DNA of 64,000 bases from contig OZ234497.1 in the NCBI GenBank assembly GCA_965153455.1, positions 12,758,302-12,822,301 of the forward strand. Reading direction: 5' to 3'. Within the stretch, counting starts at the first letter, position 1. Every line of letters begins with the position of its first letter. Position numbers and translations under genes: made by a program. This document shows, one piece after another, positions 43,642 through 57,624 of the stretch. The stretch is from Sphagnum compactum. Lineage: Eukaryota > Bryophyta > Sphagnopsida > Sphagnales. The notes under the pieces are model-generated. The model was not told where the DNA came from. It saw only the letters and a list, made by a program, of their open reading frames with translations, and did no database searches.

Positions 43642-44189
43642 TTACACGAACACATAAATCTTTTGAATAGATGCCACATTGTATTGTTTACCATTTTGAT
43701 TATTCATTATTATGCAATGTAAAACTTTATTTGCACGAAACATGAAGATGCCACCATTTCTTGTCTTGAATTTGATTTTGAATTCTAGTAGATAGAATGT
43801 TCCTACTCCATCTACTTCTAACTCACCTTCTACACCATCACAACCACACACCATCACAATTAAATAGAGGATGATTATAACTCAACAATAACAAAAATTA
43901 AAATAAATTCACCCTAGATTTGATGATATACCTTTCTCAACCATATGACGAAACACACCTCATCATCATTTGGATCCATGTGAAGATTTGCTTCATTATT
44001 TTTTGAAAATACACATGTAGTGAATGATGAACCATCCACAAGGCATCCCTCCCCATCCATAATGTTGAAGCTCCTCCATTTGTCCTCCAAACTTTCCATT
44101 ACTTTTGGAAATGTATGAAATAAGACATTTTGGATGCTCATGAAATTGACAAATTTTTCTTCCACTCTTGAATCATGATGTTTATACAT
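43642..44189 (-). pseudogene. fragment of a 2OG-Fe(II) dioxygenase-like gene
   Basis: Two minus-strand ORFs look like successive parts of one protein. Part 1 (44,189-43,914, from an ATG) contains FTTCVFSKNNEANLHMDPND followed by CFVIWL, with an HMD triplet in the position of the Fe-binding HxD. Part 2 (about 43,840-43,642) contains LLEFKIKFKTRNGGIFMFRA followed by NKVLHCI, resembling the G-D-I-x-x-F-R strand and distal His of such enzymes. A GTATAT donor follows LRK at the end of part 1, so a small intron or a deletion may separate them. No full domain or upstream part was found. The nearest concept is the dioxygenase-like domain carried by some large eukaryotic transposons; this is from memory and uncertain. 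Confidence 0.4.
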
Positions 44190-45660
44190 GCATACATGTA
44201 ACTATGAGCACAATGGATTCACGATAATCCAAATTAAAATACCAATACATGAAAAGTTACACATATTGTACCTTTCAAATTTGATTTAATATATGTTTTG
44301 TCTCCATTCAAACATGTTCATTTTATAATTGCCCGTCTTGGGCCCATGTTTACAATCGTCCACATGTAAATCCAACCATTGTGTTTTTTTGCACGAAGTT
44401 CTTACAACTTCAATGGAATAACATCATACAATAAAACTCATTTGAAGGAAAATTATTTTTTATGACTTGCTTATGCAATTATTTTTTAATCACTTGTGTT
44501 ATATATAATTAAAAATCCTCTAGTTGCCTTGGACAAGTCACTTGTATTTTAGTTGCAAACGATAGATGAAGTCAAAGTCAACATATACAATTTCATCCGT
44601 ATGCAAAATGTATGATCTATGCGACTAGCATGCAACTAGCATGCAATTAAATTGATTGAACTAACAACAAATGTCAATGTGACACATGGCATGTTTATTA
44701 GCCTAGGGAGACCTAGCTTAGACTAGTGAGGTGTAGTTTTTAACAAATTAAAGGAGGACACGTGGTATTTTATACGTTAATTTTTTGATTGAATTACAAG
44801 GTGACACATGGCAATTTGTAAGTTAATCTTTTATTGAATTATAAAGAGACACATGGCAATTTATAGCTAGTTTAGGGAGCCCTAAGGTACCTAAACCTAG
44901 TATAGTCCACATAGGTAGGTTAAAAGGTTGGCTTATTTACTTATCTACTTAGCCCTACTTACCTACGCTAGGTAGGTAGCTAAATAAACCTAAGCTAGGA
45001 AATTGGTTAGGTTTGTAAATCCTATTTTATTTTGAGTTTAGATTTTAAAAGTCAAGCTTATTTGATTGGCTCATCCCAAGGGGCATTAGGTTTTTAATGT
45101 TATTTGTGTATTTTCAATGTTCTAGTGCACATACTTATATAGTTTCCAAATTTGAAAACAAAGACAAAAGATATGGATAAGTTTTTTGATACAATCTATT
45201 TGTAGCCAGGTCGTATATTGTATTAACAACTACATACTAATTAACTAACTATGTTAGGTAAGGTTAGGTTAAATTAGTACTAAGATTATGTTTAATTTAC
45301 CTCCTAACTATATCCATTATTATAATTAATAAATTTTAATATATAATAATATTATGTTATTATTATTGTAGTTAATAGCTAGACTAATTAGTTATTTTTA
45401 AATTATTATCTCACTTGCTATAATTATTTAATAATGATAATTGTTAAAAAAGTTCAGTAGTTATAGTAGCCCTTCAATAATAATTAATGTCACAATATTA
45501 ATGAAGATATTAATTAAATATAATTATATCTTTTAAATACACTAAACATCTAATAATAATAATAATAGTATTATTATTATTATTATTTTATTAATGTAGC
45601 TAGTGGCTAGCTATTTTGTCATTAATACTTTTCTTATTATTTCATTTGTTGTAGCTCTTG
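44190..45660. other. gene-free AT-rich stretch
   Basis: Contains short duplicated words (gacacatggcaattt near 44,801 and 44,849), TAGG-rich patches at about 44,900-45,000 and runs of AAT/TTA near 45,550-45,590. No gene recognised. Confidence 0.45.
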
Positions 45661-45669
45661 TTACCAATT

Positions 45670-45698
45670 TTCAGACTTCAAATATCAAAATTTAGACT

Positions 45699-45736
<38 letters not shown>

Positions 45737-46795
45737 CAAATTTCTGAATCAAATTTTTTTTTTCCAAATTCGAATAATTTTTGAATTGAAATAACCATTT
45801 TCAGATTCAAATAACAATTTTCAGATCTAAAATATCAATTTTCAAATTCAAAAAATAATCTTTAGAATTGAAACAGCAATTTTCAGATTCAAATATCAAT
45901 TATCAAAATTGAAATATTGATTTTTAAGACTCAAATATCAATTTTCAAAATCAAACGACAATTTTTGGAATTGAAAACTCTATTTTCAGATTCAAATAAC
46001 ACTTTTCAGAACTCAAACTCAAATAACAATTTAAAAAATTTTAAATAACGTTTTTCAGATTCAAATAAAAATTATCAGAATTGAAATATCAATTTTGGGA
46101 TTCAAATAAAGATTTTTGGCCCTCAAATATGAATTTTCAGATTCAAATAAGAAATTTTGAATTGAAATAGAAAATTTTATTCAGATCTCGAATATGAGTT
46201 TTGAAATTCAAATAATACTTTAAAATTTTGAAATAAAAATTTTCTGATTCAAATAACAATTTCCAGAATCCAAATATTAATTTTCAAATTCAAATAAGAA
46301 AATTTAGAACTGAAATAGGAAATTTCGAGTTCAAATAACAATTTTTAAATCTCGAATATAAGTTTTGAAATTCAAATAAATTATTTAAAATTTTATATAA
46401 TAATTAAAAACTGAAATAAGAATTATCTATATAAAAAAATCGATTTTGAGATTCAAATAACAAATTTTAGAATCCAAATATTAATTTTAAAATAGAAAAA
46501 TAAATAGATCCAAATAACAATTTTCAAAACTCGAATATTAATTTTCAAATCCAAATAACAATTTTCATAATTGAAATAGAAATTTTTAGATTCATATATC
46601 AATTTTCAAAACTCAAATATTAATTTTCAAATCCAAATAAGCAATCTTAGAATTGAAATTAAAAAATTAAAAAAAAAATTCTGAATTCACATAACAATTT
46701 TCATAGTTCAAATATTAATTTTCAAATTCAAATAGTAATTTTCAAATTAAAATATAAATTTTTATATTCAATATATGAACATTATATTTATATTT
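45670..46795. repeat. degenerate AT-rich tandem array
   Basis: About 1.1 kb built from variants of caattttcagattcaaata and attgaaatatcaa, with repeat spacing of about 20 to 40 bp, bordered by (TA)n runs near 45,702-45,730 and 46,799-46,816. Satellite-like. Confidence 0.85.
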
Positions 46796-46816
46796 GCATT
46801 ATATATATATATATAT

Positions 46817-49800
46817 CTTAACTACAATTTTAATACATACATAAAAAAATACCTTGAAATGACCATAAAATTATTTCAGGGGTACTGCGACGAACTTGGT
46901 GATTATTGTAATTAATGGGACGTATTAACTTATTCATGCATGAAAATCAACTTGAAAACCATCCAACCCATAAGATGAAGTTGTCAACAGTTGCAACATA
47001 ATTGCAACAATGACCAAAATAGCTGAAATTTGATTTTATATTTGCAAATACTCCCAAAATTAGTCGCAAACAACTACAAATCACATGTAATCACAAATGC
47101 AGTGGTTACATTTTGGCTGATTTCTATTAATGACTCATGCAATACAAAACAAATTTTCCCTCTCCATCAATGCAGTTGAAAACTTTACATTTTGAAATTG
47201 TATTGATTCCTCTTGAAGATCATGGTTTTGAATATAATGACCCTTTGGTTTCTTTTCTTTGAAAACATTCAAATAATTAAGCTCGAGTGGTAAATACCCC
47301 CTCCATGTGTCAAACTAGTGTTCCTCCCCACCACATTGGAACCCCACATGCAAACATATGCAAATTTTAATCACAATTGTACTTTCAAAAATAAACTTGA
47401 TCTATGCTTTCAATTAACACAAAATATATATATTCAAATATTCACATGCATTTTGAAAAAGTGGTTGCAAAAGTTGTGTTTGTTGATTTTGAACATGTTT
47501 TGAACCAAGTACATGCATCATTATGTCTTCGAAGAAATCATGAAGTGTCACATCACAAATCGTGCACTCCATGTGATGACCCCTACCACCCCATTATATT
47601 TCCCATTGAAAAACATTAGAACCTTCAAATAATGATAAATTCCAACATGAAGTCAACAAGTGTTAAACATTGATTACCTATGTGGAAGCATTTGAGCATA
47701 TGTGTGTTTTTTTGCAGTGTGGGAAATCAAAGATGACCATCGCTATTGTTATGTTATTCAATGTGTTTTTGGTTCATGGAAAAATGTTTCCCACAACATG
47801 TGCAATAGTAGTCATATGAACAGAAAACTCATTAATGAATAAAATCTCTCAAAATACCTTTTGATACATAAAGGTTCAATAATGCAACATATCACCAAGC
47901 ATGAACTCCAACTTTTTGGTGGATAATTTAGTGTTTTTTTTCCTTCTCTTGACTCAAAATCATGACCTACACATTAAAAATCCACCAAAAACACATTGCC
48001 ATGTTTTGTCATCTCGAAAAAGGCATAATTATTTTTGGTTCTTTTATGTTCATAATCTCCATACTAGTCTATTGCCCACAACCATGTATCCACACCAAGA
48101 AAATCATCATGAATATTGAATCATTCACCCAATGTTAGTTAACAACCTATTTCAACATTCATGAGACCCATCACAATTTCAACCAAAATCTTGTTTTGAA
48201 ATCAACAACTTCATCGTAGTGGAACCTATTCTCAAAAGAAACCCATGTGTGAAGACTTAAATAAAATAAATAAATGATAAGAAATAAGGTGATGCAAATA
48301 CTTGAATGAACAAAGTCCTAGCTAATTCATATGTCTAACCAAAGACTTGCATTTGGTCATAGAACTGCCAAGTTCAATATTTTGAAATGAAGCAAACTAA
48401 TATATTAGATAAGGCTCAAGGAACAAGTGGACACATCAAATGCAAACAAATCCTTTAACCAATTTGGAATATGTGAAAGAATGCTCACCATCATAGCTTC
48501 CACTACCATTGTATAAAAAAGTTTTTGTTTGGTTTCACCACATTCCTCACCCAACACCCCAAAGAATAAGTATCAAGGAATTAAGAAATAAACTTTAAGA
48601 ACGATGGTGATCCCAAAGGGAGCTTCTCAATTAATGACTTGTCATGTGGCAAAACCAAACATCATTTTTAAAACTAAGTTAACCTAGTGTAAATTGTTAA
48701 GAAACATATGATCAATTGGTGCACATACTTCTTATTGGATTAAATGAGGGCAAGTTGTGCTATCTCAACCGAATGTTCAATAAATAACTACATGAAAGCA
48801 AAGAGAACCAAGAGAACATTAAAAAAAAAAACACCAAACAACAAATCAAGAAAGAAGAAATTAGGGAAAAGAGAAAATGCAAAAGGTTTATTTGACAAGC
48901 ACAATGCTTTCTTTGAATAAGGATCAAAATTAAGAAACTTTCAATGACCACGTGAAACTTACCAAGAAATCCAAAGTCTTGAAAAGGAATAAAGACCAAC
49001 CACGCAACCTAAAAAAAAACCCCCAAAACACCCCCAATGGAACCTTTGCAAATTCCAAAGCTTTTTCACATGTCCAAAAAATGAAAATTCAATGGATTCC
49101 CTAAACCGAAGACTATACTCGAAGCTTTGCTGTTAAACTTTCCATACAATAATGATGCCAATTGCTCTCGTGCACTTGTCTTCAACTCTTAACATTCCTA
49201 ACTAATTTAAAAATGTTCCAAACAAATGGTATGAACAAATCCAAGTACTGCAAAATATTTTTCAACCTATTATATTTACATTTTTTCCTTCATTAGGTTG
49301 CCATGAAAATTTATGGTTCATTCAAGAAAAAACCCATTGCTCCAAGCTAGTGTTTTATTTTACCTTGAAGACATGGAAAATATCTATCATTTAAAAAAAA
49401 GTTGAACTAAAATCGTAGCAATATCCAACAAATATAATTGATTAATTCCAAAATGACCCGATTTACCCAACAACCTTGTTTACTTTCAGGATTAGAACAA
49501 ATGGCATTCTTATCCTCCTCCTTTGGCTCAATGAAAGCCACAAATATCCTCAAGATTAGTAAAAATGATTTAACATCAAAGCGTAACACCCACTTGAAAA
49601 ATACGGGCACCTAACATTTGCAACAAATTGTTAAAAAATGCACAACTAACTTACATAAATAAGTAAACAGAGGAGTTGTAGTGCACACAAATGGAAATGG
49701 ATTCGGAAGGCCACTAGATACAACATGACACATGTACACAACAATTGGAAGCATTGAATGTAGAAGTTGAGGCTCCTCTCCCATCACCCAACCCCTTATT

Positions 49801-52339
49801 CCTACAACCAATGGTCCATCTTGAAGATAAGAGGGAAAATTTTACCATGATGCCTATTATAGTAAATAACATAACTTCAAGGCAACAACACTTGCAAATT
49901 TTGTGTGGGGTACTTTGGACACGAGTTAAAATGATGCCCAAACACCGTAAGGATATATGAATCACAAAGAACACTATGTTGTTCCATATTGTGAAAGTAA
50001 TCATTTGATTGTAATGTTAAGAAAACCATGACAATGACCTTTAGATTGAAAATCAATAGTGTCACAAACTTGAATTGACAAGTAAACTAAGTGTCTACAA
50101 AGATATGGAAACAATGGCAACAATCATACACATGCTAAGGGATTTTCAACAAAAGCATGTATACAAGGCTACCCACAAGTACAAGATCTTCAACATAAAC
50201 ATGTACACAATCATACCCATGTTGCGAGACTTTAACATAAACATGATTATAATCATCCCATGTTGAAGGATCTTCAATGGAAACATGCATATAGTTTCAT
50301 AACAAAGGAAGAAGAAGCTTATAGCCACATAAAAAATTTTGCGAGAGCTACAAAATTGGCTACATTTTTATCTAGATAGAGGATTCAATTTCATGAAGTT
50401 GCCAAGGTGCACAAACATTTAAATTGATTCTACAAGCTCAAAATCACAATGTTATGGCCTATAAATTCAACATAAGAACCACTGGTTTTGTAAATTTAAT
50501 TTTTCCTACCATACCAAATATACAACATTCTAAGCATACTTGCACACCCATGTGAACCCTAATTGCTCTTTCATGTCTTACAAAATCAAACCCACCCACC
50601 CAGAAACCCTAATCCTTCTTTCTTTTTCTTTCTTATGTTCTTCTTAAGTGAAATTTCGAGATGGGAATTGGTAAGATTGCTCACTACCAATAGTGCTTGC
50701 TACATTAACTGAAGGCCAACATAGTGGATGACGAGCACATAATGACAACAAAAATGGTGCAAAATCATCGAAAAGTGAGAATGACATTGTATACCTACCC
50801 AACTTCTACAAAATACCAAACTCCATAGCTATAAGGATTAGTACTTATTGTTGTGTGGGGATATTACAATAGATTAGAGGGGGATGATGTTAGGGAGTAG
50901 AATTTTAGTACTAGTAAGGCTAAGGCAAATCGATAGAAAGACAAGTCAATATGTGTGGCCAAGCCATGATAACAAGGTTAATTGTACAATGTAGGCATGT
51001 CAATATGATGTAGTTACGCAAGTCAATATGGGAGCACATCAATACGACAAATTATTACAATCAACATGTGGGAAGCTAACATGTTAAATAGTTAGGTAAT
51101 TATAACCATTTTGTAGCAGTATAAAATGCATTTCGATTGATTAAAAAGGGTTCCAAAGATTATTCAAGGATCATTCAATAGATTTTTGGAGCTTGTTTAA
51201 TATTAAAGGGGAGTTTTTTAGAGAGAAAAGAGGGAAAAACATTGTATAGCTTGATGGTTTTATGAAATATGATGAATAATTTTCCTTATATATCTTCTTG
51301 TTCTTGCAATTGCAAAGGAAATTCTTTTTGAGTATTTTCCCAAAGTTCATATGCATTGAGTAGATGTCCTAGTTAGTGTGTCTATGTAATATTCACCTTA
51401 ATGGAGTAGGTTTAAAACCTAGTAGCAATATAACTATGCAAGTCAATTAATAACAACCAGAATTAATAAAACCCATAAAACGTAATCGCTAACAAACATC
51501 AACATCAATACCCCAATAGTAACAACTTCAACAACATCAACCTTTTCTTTCAACAATAATAGGTTCCACCAACATTGCAGGTTGTTTGAGGCAAATTCCC
51601 TTTTCACCATTTAATGAGCTTTTAAATTTGTTTTCAATTTAAAATAACAAAGGTTTGATCTTTCTCAAATTTTGCAACATGTAGGTTATGGTATATCATG
51701 AAGAAGACTCAGAGGTTTCAAATTCATTGCTAAATGAAACAAATGATGTGCATATTGCCTTGTTGCCATTATTTAACCCTCTGTATAATAAGAGATTCAA
51801 AGCTTATTACACTAGATCATATGTTAGTAGGCAAACTTGAATAGCAAAAACATTAATGACACATTTTGGGTTGGTTATGATTGCAAGTATGTTCCCTATG
51901 CATTTTTTATTGTGAACAATGCGGATTTTCCTACTTGTGACCAAGTGTAGCAATTGAAATGTAGTATTTGTTTTCCACATGTTGTCCCTGCTGCATTGAT
52001 TAAAAAGAAGAGAAACAAAAAGAAGGGGGTCATTACATACAACAAATATTTTAACACATGGTCTATGAAATAACATGTTATTGTTGAAAGCATGTCGAGG
52101 TCATAATCAAGGAATGATGAGGACTATGTAATGCCAAGAAATGCCAAAAGTAACAACATGTGTAAATTTTTGCTTGTATTAAAATCAACATTTCTTATAA
52201 AAAACATGATGAGTTTCAAAAACTACTTTTTGAAGCCTTGGTGTTGTTGACCACTAGAAGGCATTTCCATTCAAACACTTGTGACAACATGTGGATGCAT
52301 AGGTAATTGACTTTGAAGCTTGATCACAAGTTGGTTTTC
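46817..52339. other. gene-free AT-rich stretch
   Basis: About 5.5 kb with no gene recognised. Short ORFs occur on both strands but none carries a family motif. The region from about 51,650 may be the 5' remnant of the transposase relic that follows, but it is too broken to read. Confidence 0.45.
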
Positions 52340-52841
52340 CCTTCTTGAAAGACATTGTCTAAAAACAAATTTAAAGACAATTGTTTGCATTTTTACTTAC
52401 ATGTGCAACCTCATCTTGATGCCACACTTATAATTAATACTATGTTTGATTTGTGGATAATTACAAGGCAACGTGATAACTTATTCATCATTAATTTTAT
52501 TAGTACAATTTGGAAACCTTATCATGTTACAATAGGCTTTTTTAGGCCAATGACGTTATTAGGCACAAGTTGGCAAGGTAGTTGAGGACCTTGCTTGAAT
52601 TGTTTGGTTTCATTACCAAGATTTGTGCTATGTGAAACATGAAGGTACTCATTTGGGGAACATGACCATGGCTTTGAAATCAATGATTTCATGTGAAACA
52701 TTGACTTTGCCTACTCCTTTTGATGGTACATGTTTTGGAGATGCTATGAGTAAGGTGGCTCAATATGCCATTAATGACAATGAGATTTCCAAATATTTGA
52801 TGCCAAATTTTGTAATGAAATATGTTGAAGTGTTCATTTAA
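52340..52841 (+). pseudogene. decayed hAT-like transposase, second copy
   Basis: Plus strand with at least one frameshift. Pieces in order: a MFDLWIITRQRD block (about 52,443-52,480), a WKPYHVTIGFF block (about 52,511-52,545), LRTLLELFGF (about 52,582-52,611), YVKHEGTHLGNMTMALKSM (about 52,624-52,682) and ISCET, FDGTCFGDAMSKVAQYAIND (about 52,721-52,782). The last part is open from 52,623 to 52,841. It aligns motif by motif with the relic at 19,140. More distant remains may continue to about 53,650. Inactive. Confidence 0.55.
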
Positions 52842-54404
52842 GCTTGCATTACATGGCAAAAAAAGTTAAGTACGTCAACACAATTTTCCATTTTTGTAAT
52901 GCAAACATTTGCAAGTTGTGAAGTCTACAATAAAATTGATGTTCTTCCCTTGTGAAGTCTACTATAAATAAGTGGGCAAAAGAATGGACATAAGTTTATA
53001 TGAAATTTGGTTTGCTTGAACATAAATTGGCAACATTAATGAAGACATGTTTTGCATGAAAGGTTACCATGTTTGAGCAATGTGTTGTTTATCAAGTTGC
53101 AATTGTCATATGGACAACCATCAAACATAAGCTTTGACTAACAAGATTTTTTCAGCACAAACCTAGGTAATTTGTCAATGCCATTTGTGATGCATTTTCT
53201 CATGTTGTAAAAGTTAACCAACATCATTGGGTATTGGCTACTATCAAAACAACCATGTTGTATGTGCAATTTTCCAAGGAGAAATTAGAGTTATAAATAG
53301 AGGTTGATGTTGTCAAGGACATGGACATTGCACCAAGGTGAAACAACTTGATGCAAACATGTAAAGCCCTTGTTTATTTTATGGAATTTTTTAACATGTG
53401 AAACTATTGTTGCATATGATGACAAATTTGTCTTCTTAACTTTCAATACTTTGTATTAGAATTTACATGGATAGTCAAGGGCCCTTTCTGATGTTATATA
53501 AGAAATTGTGCATAATACTAATGTTGTTTTTGGAGTAGGGGTGTCCAAAGATGAATTTTTTTTTCAACAATTGAATGTTCTTTCTTTCATTTCTTTGAAA
53601 AACATTGAAAATTAAAATTATTTTTTTACACACCTCAAACTAATTTATTCAAAGATTATGTGCATAAGTGTAGGTTCAACACAAATAAGTCATGTTTGCA
53701 CACATTTGACATGCCATTGGAAAAACATGAAGGACAATTTTTTACAATTGTTAATTTAATTAGAACAATTATAGACATATTTGGTAATTAGATTAATACA
53801 AAAAAAATGTTTGCTATTGGAAGGATTTTTTCAAATTTTCATCAATATTAATTTTGTGTGCAAAATTTGGATTTAAAAAAAAATTGATCAAAAACTGGCC
53901 CAATCATTACATTAATATGTGTCCAAGTTCATTTTGTGTTTCATTAGATGTTGAATGAAATTGAACAAATCTACCATGGCAAAAATGGGCAACCCTTTAA
54001 TAAACAGGGATGAGTTGTTACAGACATGTGAATTCATTAATAGCTAATTGAATTCATCAATAGTTGATCAAATTCACTAATAATTAAATCATTAATAATA
54101 AGTTCATTTATCATAAAATCATCAACAATAAATTCATTAATAGTTAATTACGAACTTAAACTAGGCACTTCAGAACCTTCAATAAACTACCTAACATAAA
54201 CTATGCATTTCGCCCACCTAAACACCTTGCCCACCAACCCAAGGTGCAAGTGTGAAAATTTGAACCCTTCACCTCGTTTCACTTTCCATGTTTAAAGAAC
54301 AAATCTTTAACCATTAAATCATTATTTAAATGATTAATATTTTTTTGTCATCACATATTATTATGCACATTCTTTTTTACCCTAGGCTATTTTTGACCAT
54401 TTTA
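52842..54404. other. probable remnant tail of the transposase and spacer
   Basis: AT-rich and stop-riddled. A few hydrophobic open stretches could be the C-terminal part of the hAT-like element but I cannot align them. Nothing else recognised. Confidence 0.35.
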
Positions 54405-55055
54405 CCATATGTTATTATATGTTATTTCACCATAAACTATTATTGAATTTTTTTGGTAATTCTACCATAGGCTATTTTAAATTATTATATCGTAGGCCAT
54501 TATTGATTATTCTAGGTTATTTACCATTGATTATTATTGGTTATTTTATCATGGGCTATTGTTGGCTATTATATCATAAGTTATTTTTGTTTGTTTTATG
54601 TTATTTTACCAATATCTATTTTTGATTATTTAATCAAAAGCTATTGTTAGATATTTTTAATTATTTTACCATAAATTATTATTGGTTATTATATCATAGG
54701 ATACTATTGACTATTATATTTTAAGTTATTATTAACTATTTTATGAATCTATCATAAGTTATTGTTAGTTATTTTTTCTTAAAATATTATTGGCTATTAT
54801 ATCATAAACTATTATTGGAAATTTTATTTTAAGTTATTATTATATATTTTCTCATAGGCTATTGTTGGCTATTTTGCTTTAAATTATTATTGGTTATTTT
54901 ATCATAAGTTATTGTTGAGTATTTTTAGATATTTATTTTTAGATATTTTATCATTTTTTATTGTTGGTTATTTTTTGCTATTTTATTATAAGCCATTATT
55001 GGTTATTCAATATTATTTTCCATTGGTTATTATTAGTTATTTTATCATATGTTAT
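54405..55055. repeat. degenerate TTATTGGTTATT tandem array
   Basis: About 650 bp built from variants of attattggttattttatcat and aggctattgttggctatt, with a short period of about 14-20 bp and longer combinations. Low-complexity satellite-like sequence. Confidence 0.85.
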
Positions 55056-56043
55056 AACTTGAAATTACATATAATAATTTAAAATAAAATAACCTAAGGT
55101 ATAGCCTAAAGTTAATTAAATAATTTAGCTTTAAAAAATTAAAGTAAAAAACCTATAATAAACTAAGATACATTAAAACAAAATAATTTATAATAATTTA
55201 AAGTAAAATTTAAAATAATTAGGATAACCTGAAATAACATTGGGTATAATCTAATGTAGTCTAAATATTTTAAAAAATATAAAAATAAACTTATTATTTA
55301 TCATAATAAATAATAATAATGAATTATATCAATTATGAATGAAACATGATGTTTACACAATGACCTTATAGTGGAATAACTTTAATCAAGGTGAAACCAT
55401 TAAGGTGTAGTGTACTTATTTCCCTTTTAAGGTTCCATAATAATATAGGCCATTGAACTACACCCAATTTTTGTACTAGTGAATGTTTTTTATTAATGGT
55501 GTTGAAAATAAAAAATGATTTGATAATGTGTATGAATTTGGTGAGGCCAAGGAGGACACATTAAATGTGATGAATGTTGAATTTTCCAATGAAGTTGAAC
55601 ATCATGTATAGGATTGTGTGCCAATTGAAACATGTATCCACGATTTTGATAATATTTTTTATACTCATGATTAGTGATTGCGACATGTATTCATGATTTT
55701 GTTCACGGGGGACTTAATTTTGGATTAAACTCCTATGCCCTATTGCCAGTTTGTAAACGTGCTAATTCAATAATGCCAGTGGACACTAAAAATGCATATT
55801 TGTAATTCACCATATGAATGAAATCAAAGTTTGCATGTTTTGGCAACTTCTTGTCTCATTTTACGTTTTTCATTTTTTTACAAAACATAGAAAACAAGGT
55901 GTTTTTTGGGATCAAAATTTGACAACTTGGCAAGAAAAAAAAGGAAGGTGTGAACAACCCAAAAAAAATGTTTTTAAAAAGAAAAATGGGCCAAAATCAC
56001 CACATCACATTATGAGGGAAAAAATAAAATCTAAGGTCACCAT
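55056..56043. other. gene-free AT-rich stretch
   Basis: No gene, RNA or structured repeat recognised. An ORF of 80 codons at 55,814-56,056 is Lys-rich from A-runs and has no motif. Confidence 0.45.
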
Positions 56044-56725
56044 ATTTAAAGAATAGCTTCCAACAAGTCGTCAAATTATAGGACAAATCCTAAAGTTTTC
56101 TACTTGCCCTTCTAACCTCTAGCCAAATTTGGTTAAGTCCTCTTGGGAATGATCACCAACCCACATACTTCACCAAATTGGAAAAAAGCCAATATTGTGT
56201 AAAAATTGTTTTACATAGCCTTAAATGATTTACATAGTTTTACATTTACACACCCGACCTCTTACATTTACACTTACACGATTTGTAGTTGAGCCATATA
56301 CACTTACCGAGGTAAATAAATTTCCCTAAGCCATTTAGGCTTCCACTCCATGGAAGTCCTAAACCCTTATACATGCACAACACTGAATTTTACTATGGTA
56401 CCATTGTAGGTGCTGATTCAACTAAGGCACTTTCTCCTTCTCTTTCCAACCAAAAAAATTAATTCCAAAGGCTAATAAACAAGCCAAAAATGAGGATACC
56501 GAGCAATATGGTTTATATATATTATATATATTATTTATTTATTTTTACAAAAATTTAAATTTATTTTTTCAATTTTGTCAAGTAGGTGGACTGGTGATCA
56601 TCCTCAAGAAGGAAGAGGAATGAGCCAAATTTGGCTAAAGGTCATAAATTACAGTAGAAATATTTTGGAATCCTGATTAGGTTTGGTGACCTAATGGAAC
56701 TCATTGTCTAAATCTGGTCACTTCT
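56044..56725. mobile_element. fold-back-like element with ~130-bp inverted arms
   Basis: The left arm (about 56,044-56,180) is the inverted counterpart of the right arm (about 56,565-56,725). Reading the right arm on the minus strand, both contain ttctact, a gacct(c/t)tagccaaatttgg block, a tcctctt block, gatgatcacca/aatgatcacca, cca(c/a)ctact and a caaaattg block. The arms also match the single repeats at 3,385 and 31,645. The middle (about 56,180-56,565) is AT-rich and non-coding. Two adjacent insertions in opposite orientation would look the same. Confidence 0.5.
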
Positions 56726-57570
56726 AATTTATATTTTTTTCCCCTCAAAATATAAGGACTTTTGTGTATTTTTTCCCACCAAAAAAAAAACCCCTTTGAG
56801 AAATTCATACTGATTTTTTTTTTGTCACCCAAAAAAAAAAAAAACACTGATACCAAGTAAAGCTATTTTTTATTTTTATTATTTTATTGTATTTTACATT
56901 ATTTTATTTATTTTATTCTTTATTATTATTATGTTTTTGGGTGTGGACTGGGCCACGTTAAAGTATAGGCTACATGCAATATTTGAATAACTATTTCACT
57001 AAAACACGACTTTTCCAAACAAAATTAAGAAAGGCACCTATTTGAACAATCTCATTGGCCCACAATTTTCTTTTTTTTTTCTTTTCACACACAATACAAA
57101 GTCTACGAGACTATTATAACATTTAAGTGCTAGTTTACCAAAGGGAAATTCTCAAAACAAAAAAAGAAAAAGAAAAACAATTCAAGGCTCTCGTTTTAAC
57201 AATCTCATTGGCCATATACATTTGTTTCCCACAAATTTCTTTACATTTTTATTAATGTGCCACAAATTGAGGAAATTGATATTCTTTGTGTTATTAGACT
57301 TGGGGGGAGAAGGAGGGGGGTGGGAGATTTTTATTTTTTTTTCTTTTGCAAAAAATGTTTTTTAATTAGTGTTTGTTTACTACTAGTGGGCCCATGTACC
57401 ATTGGCCTTAAGTATATTGAACCTTCCGTAAGGTCACCCATCCCAATACTATTTCAATCAAATTCAGCTTAACTTCAGAGTTATTATAGGACCTTACTAA
57501 ATAAATTGTTAAAATTTGTTATTTAAAAATTTTCATTACTTTCCAAACACAAAATTCACTCTAAATCCAA
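56726..57570. other. gene-free stretch rich in homopolymer runs
   Basis: Contains A- and T-runs and a G-rich patch at about 57,301-57,325. No gene recognised. Confidence 0.45.
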
Positions 57571-57624
57571 TAACTAACTAACTAACCAACCAACCAACTA
57601 ACTAACTAACTAACTAACTAACTG
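57571..57624. repeat. (AACT)n/(AACC)n microsatellite
   Basis: About thirteen 4-bp units: AACT with an internal AACC block. Confidence 0.95.
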
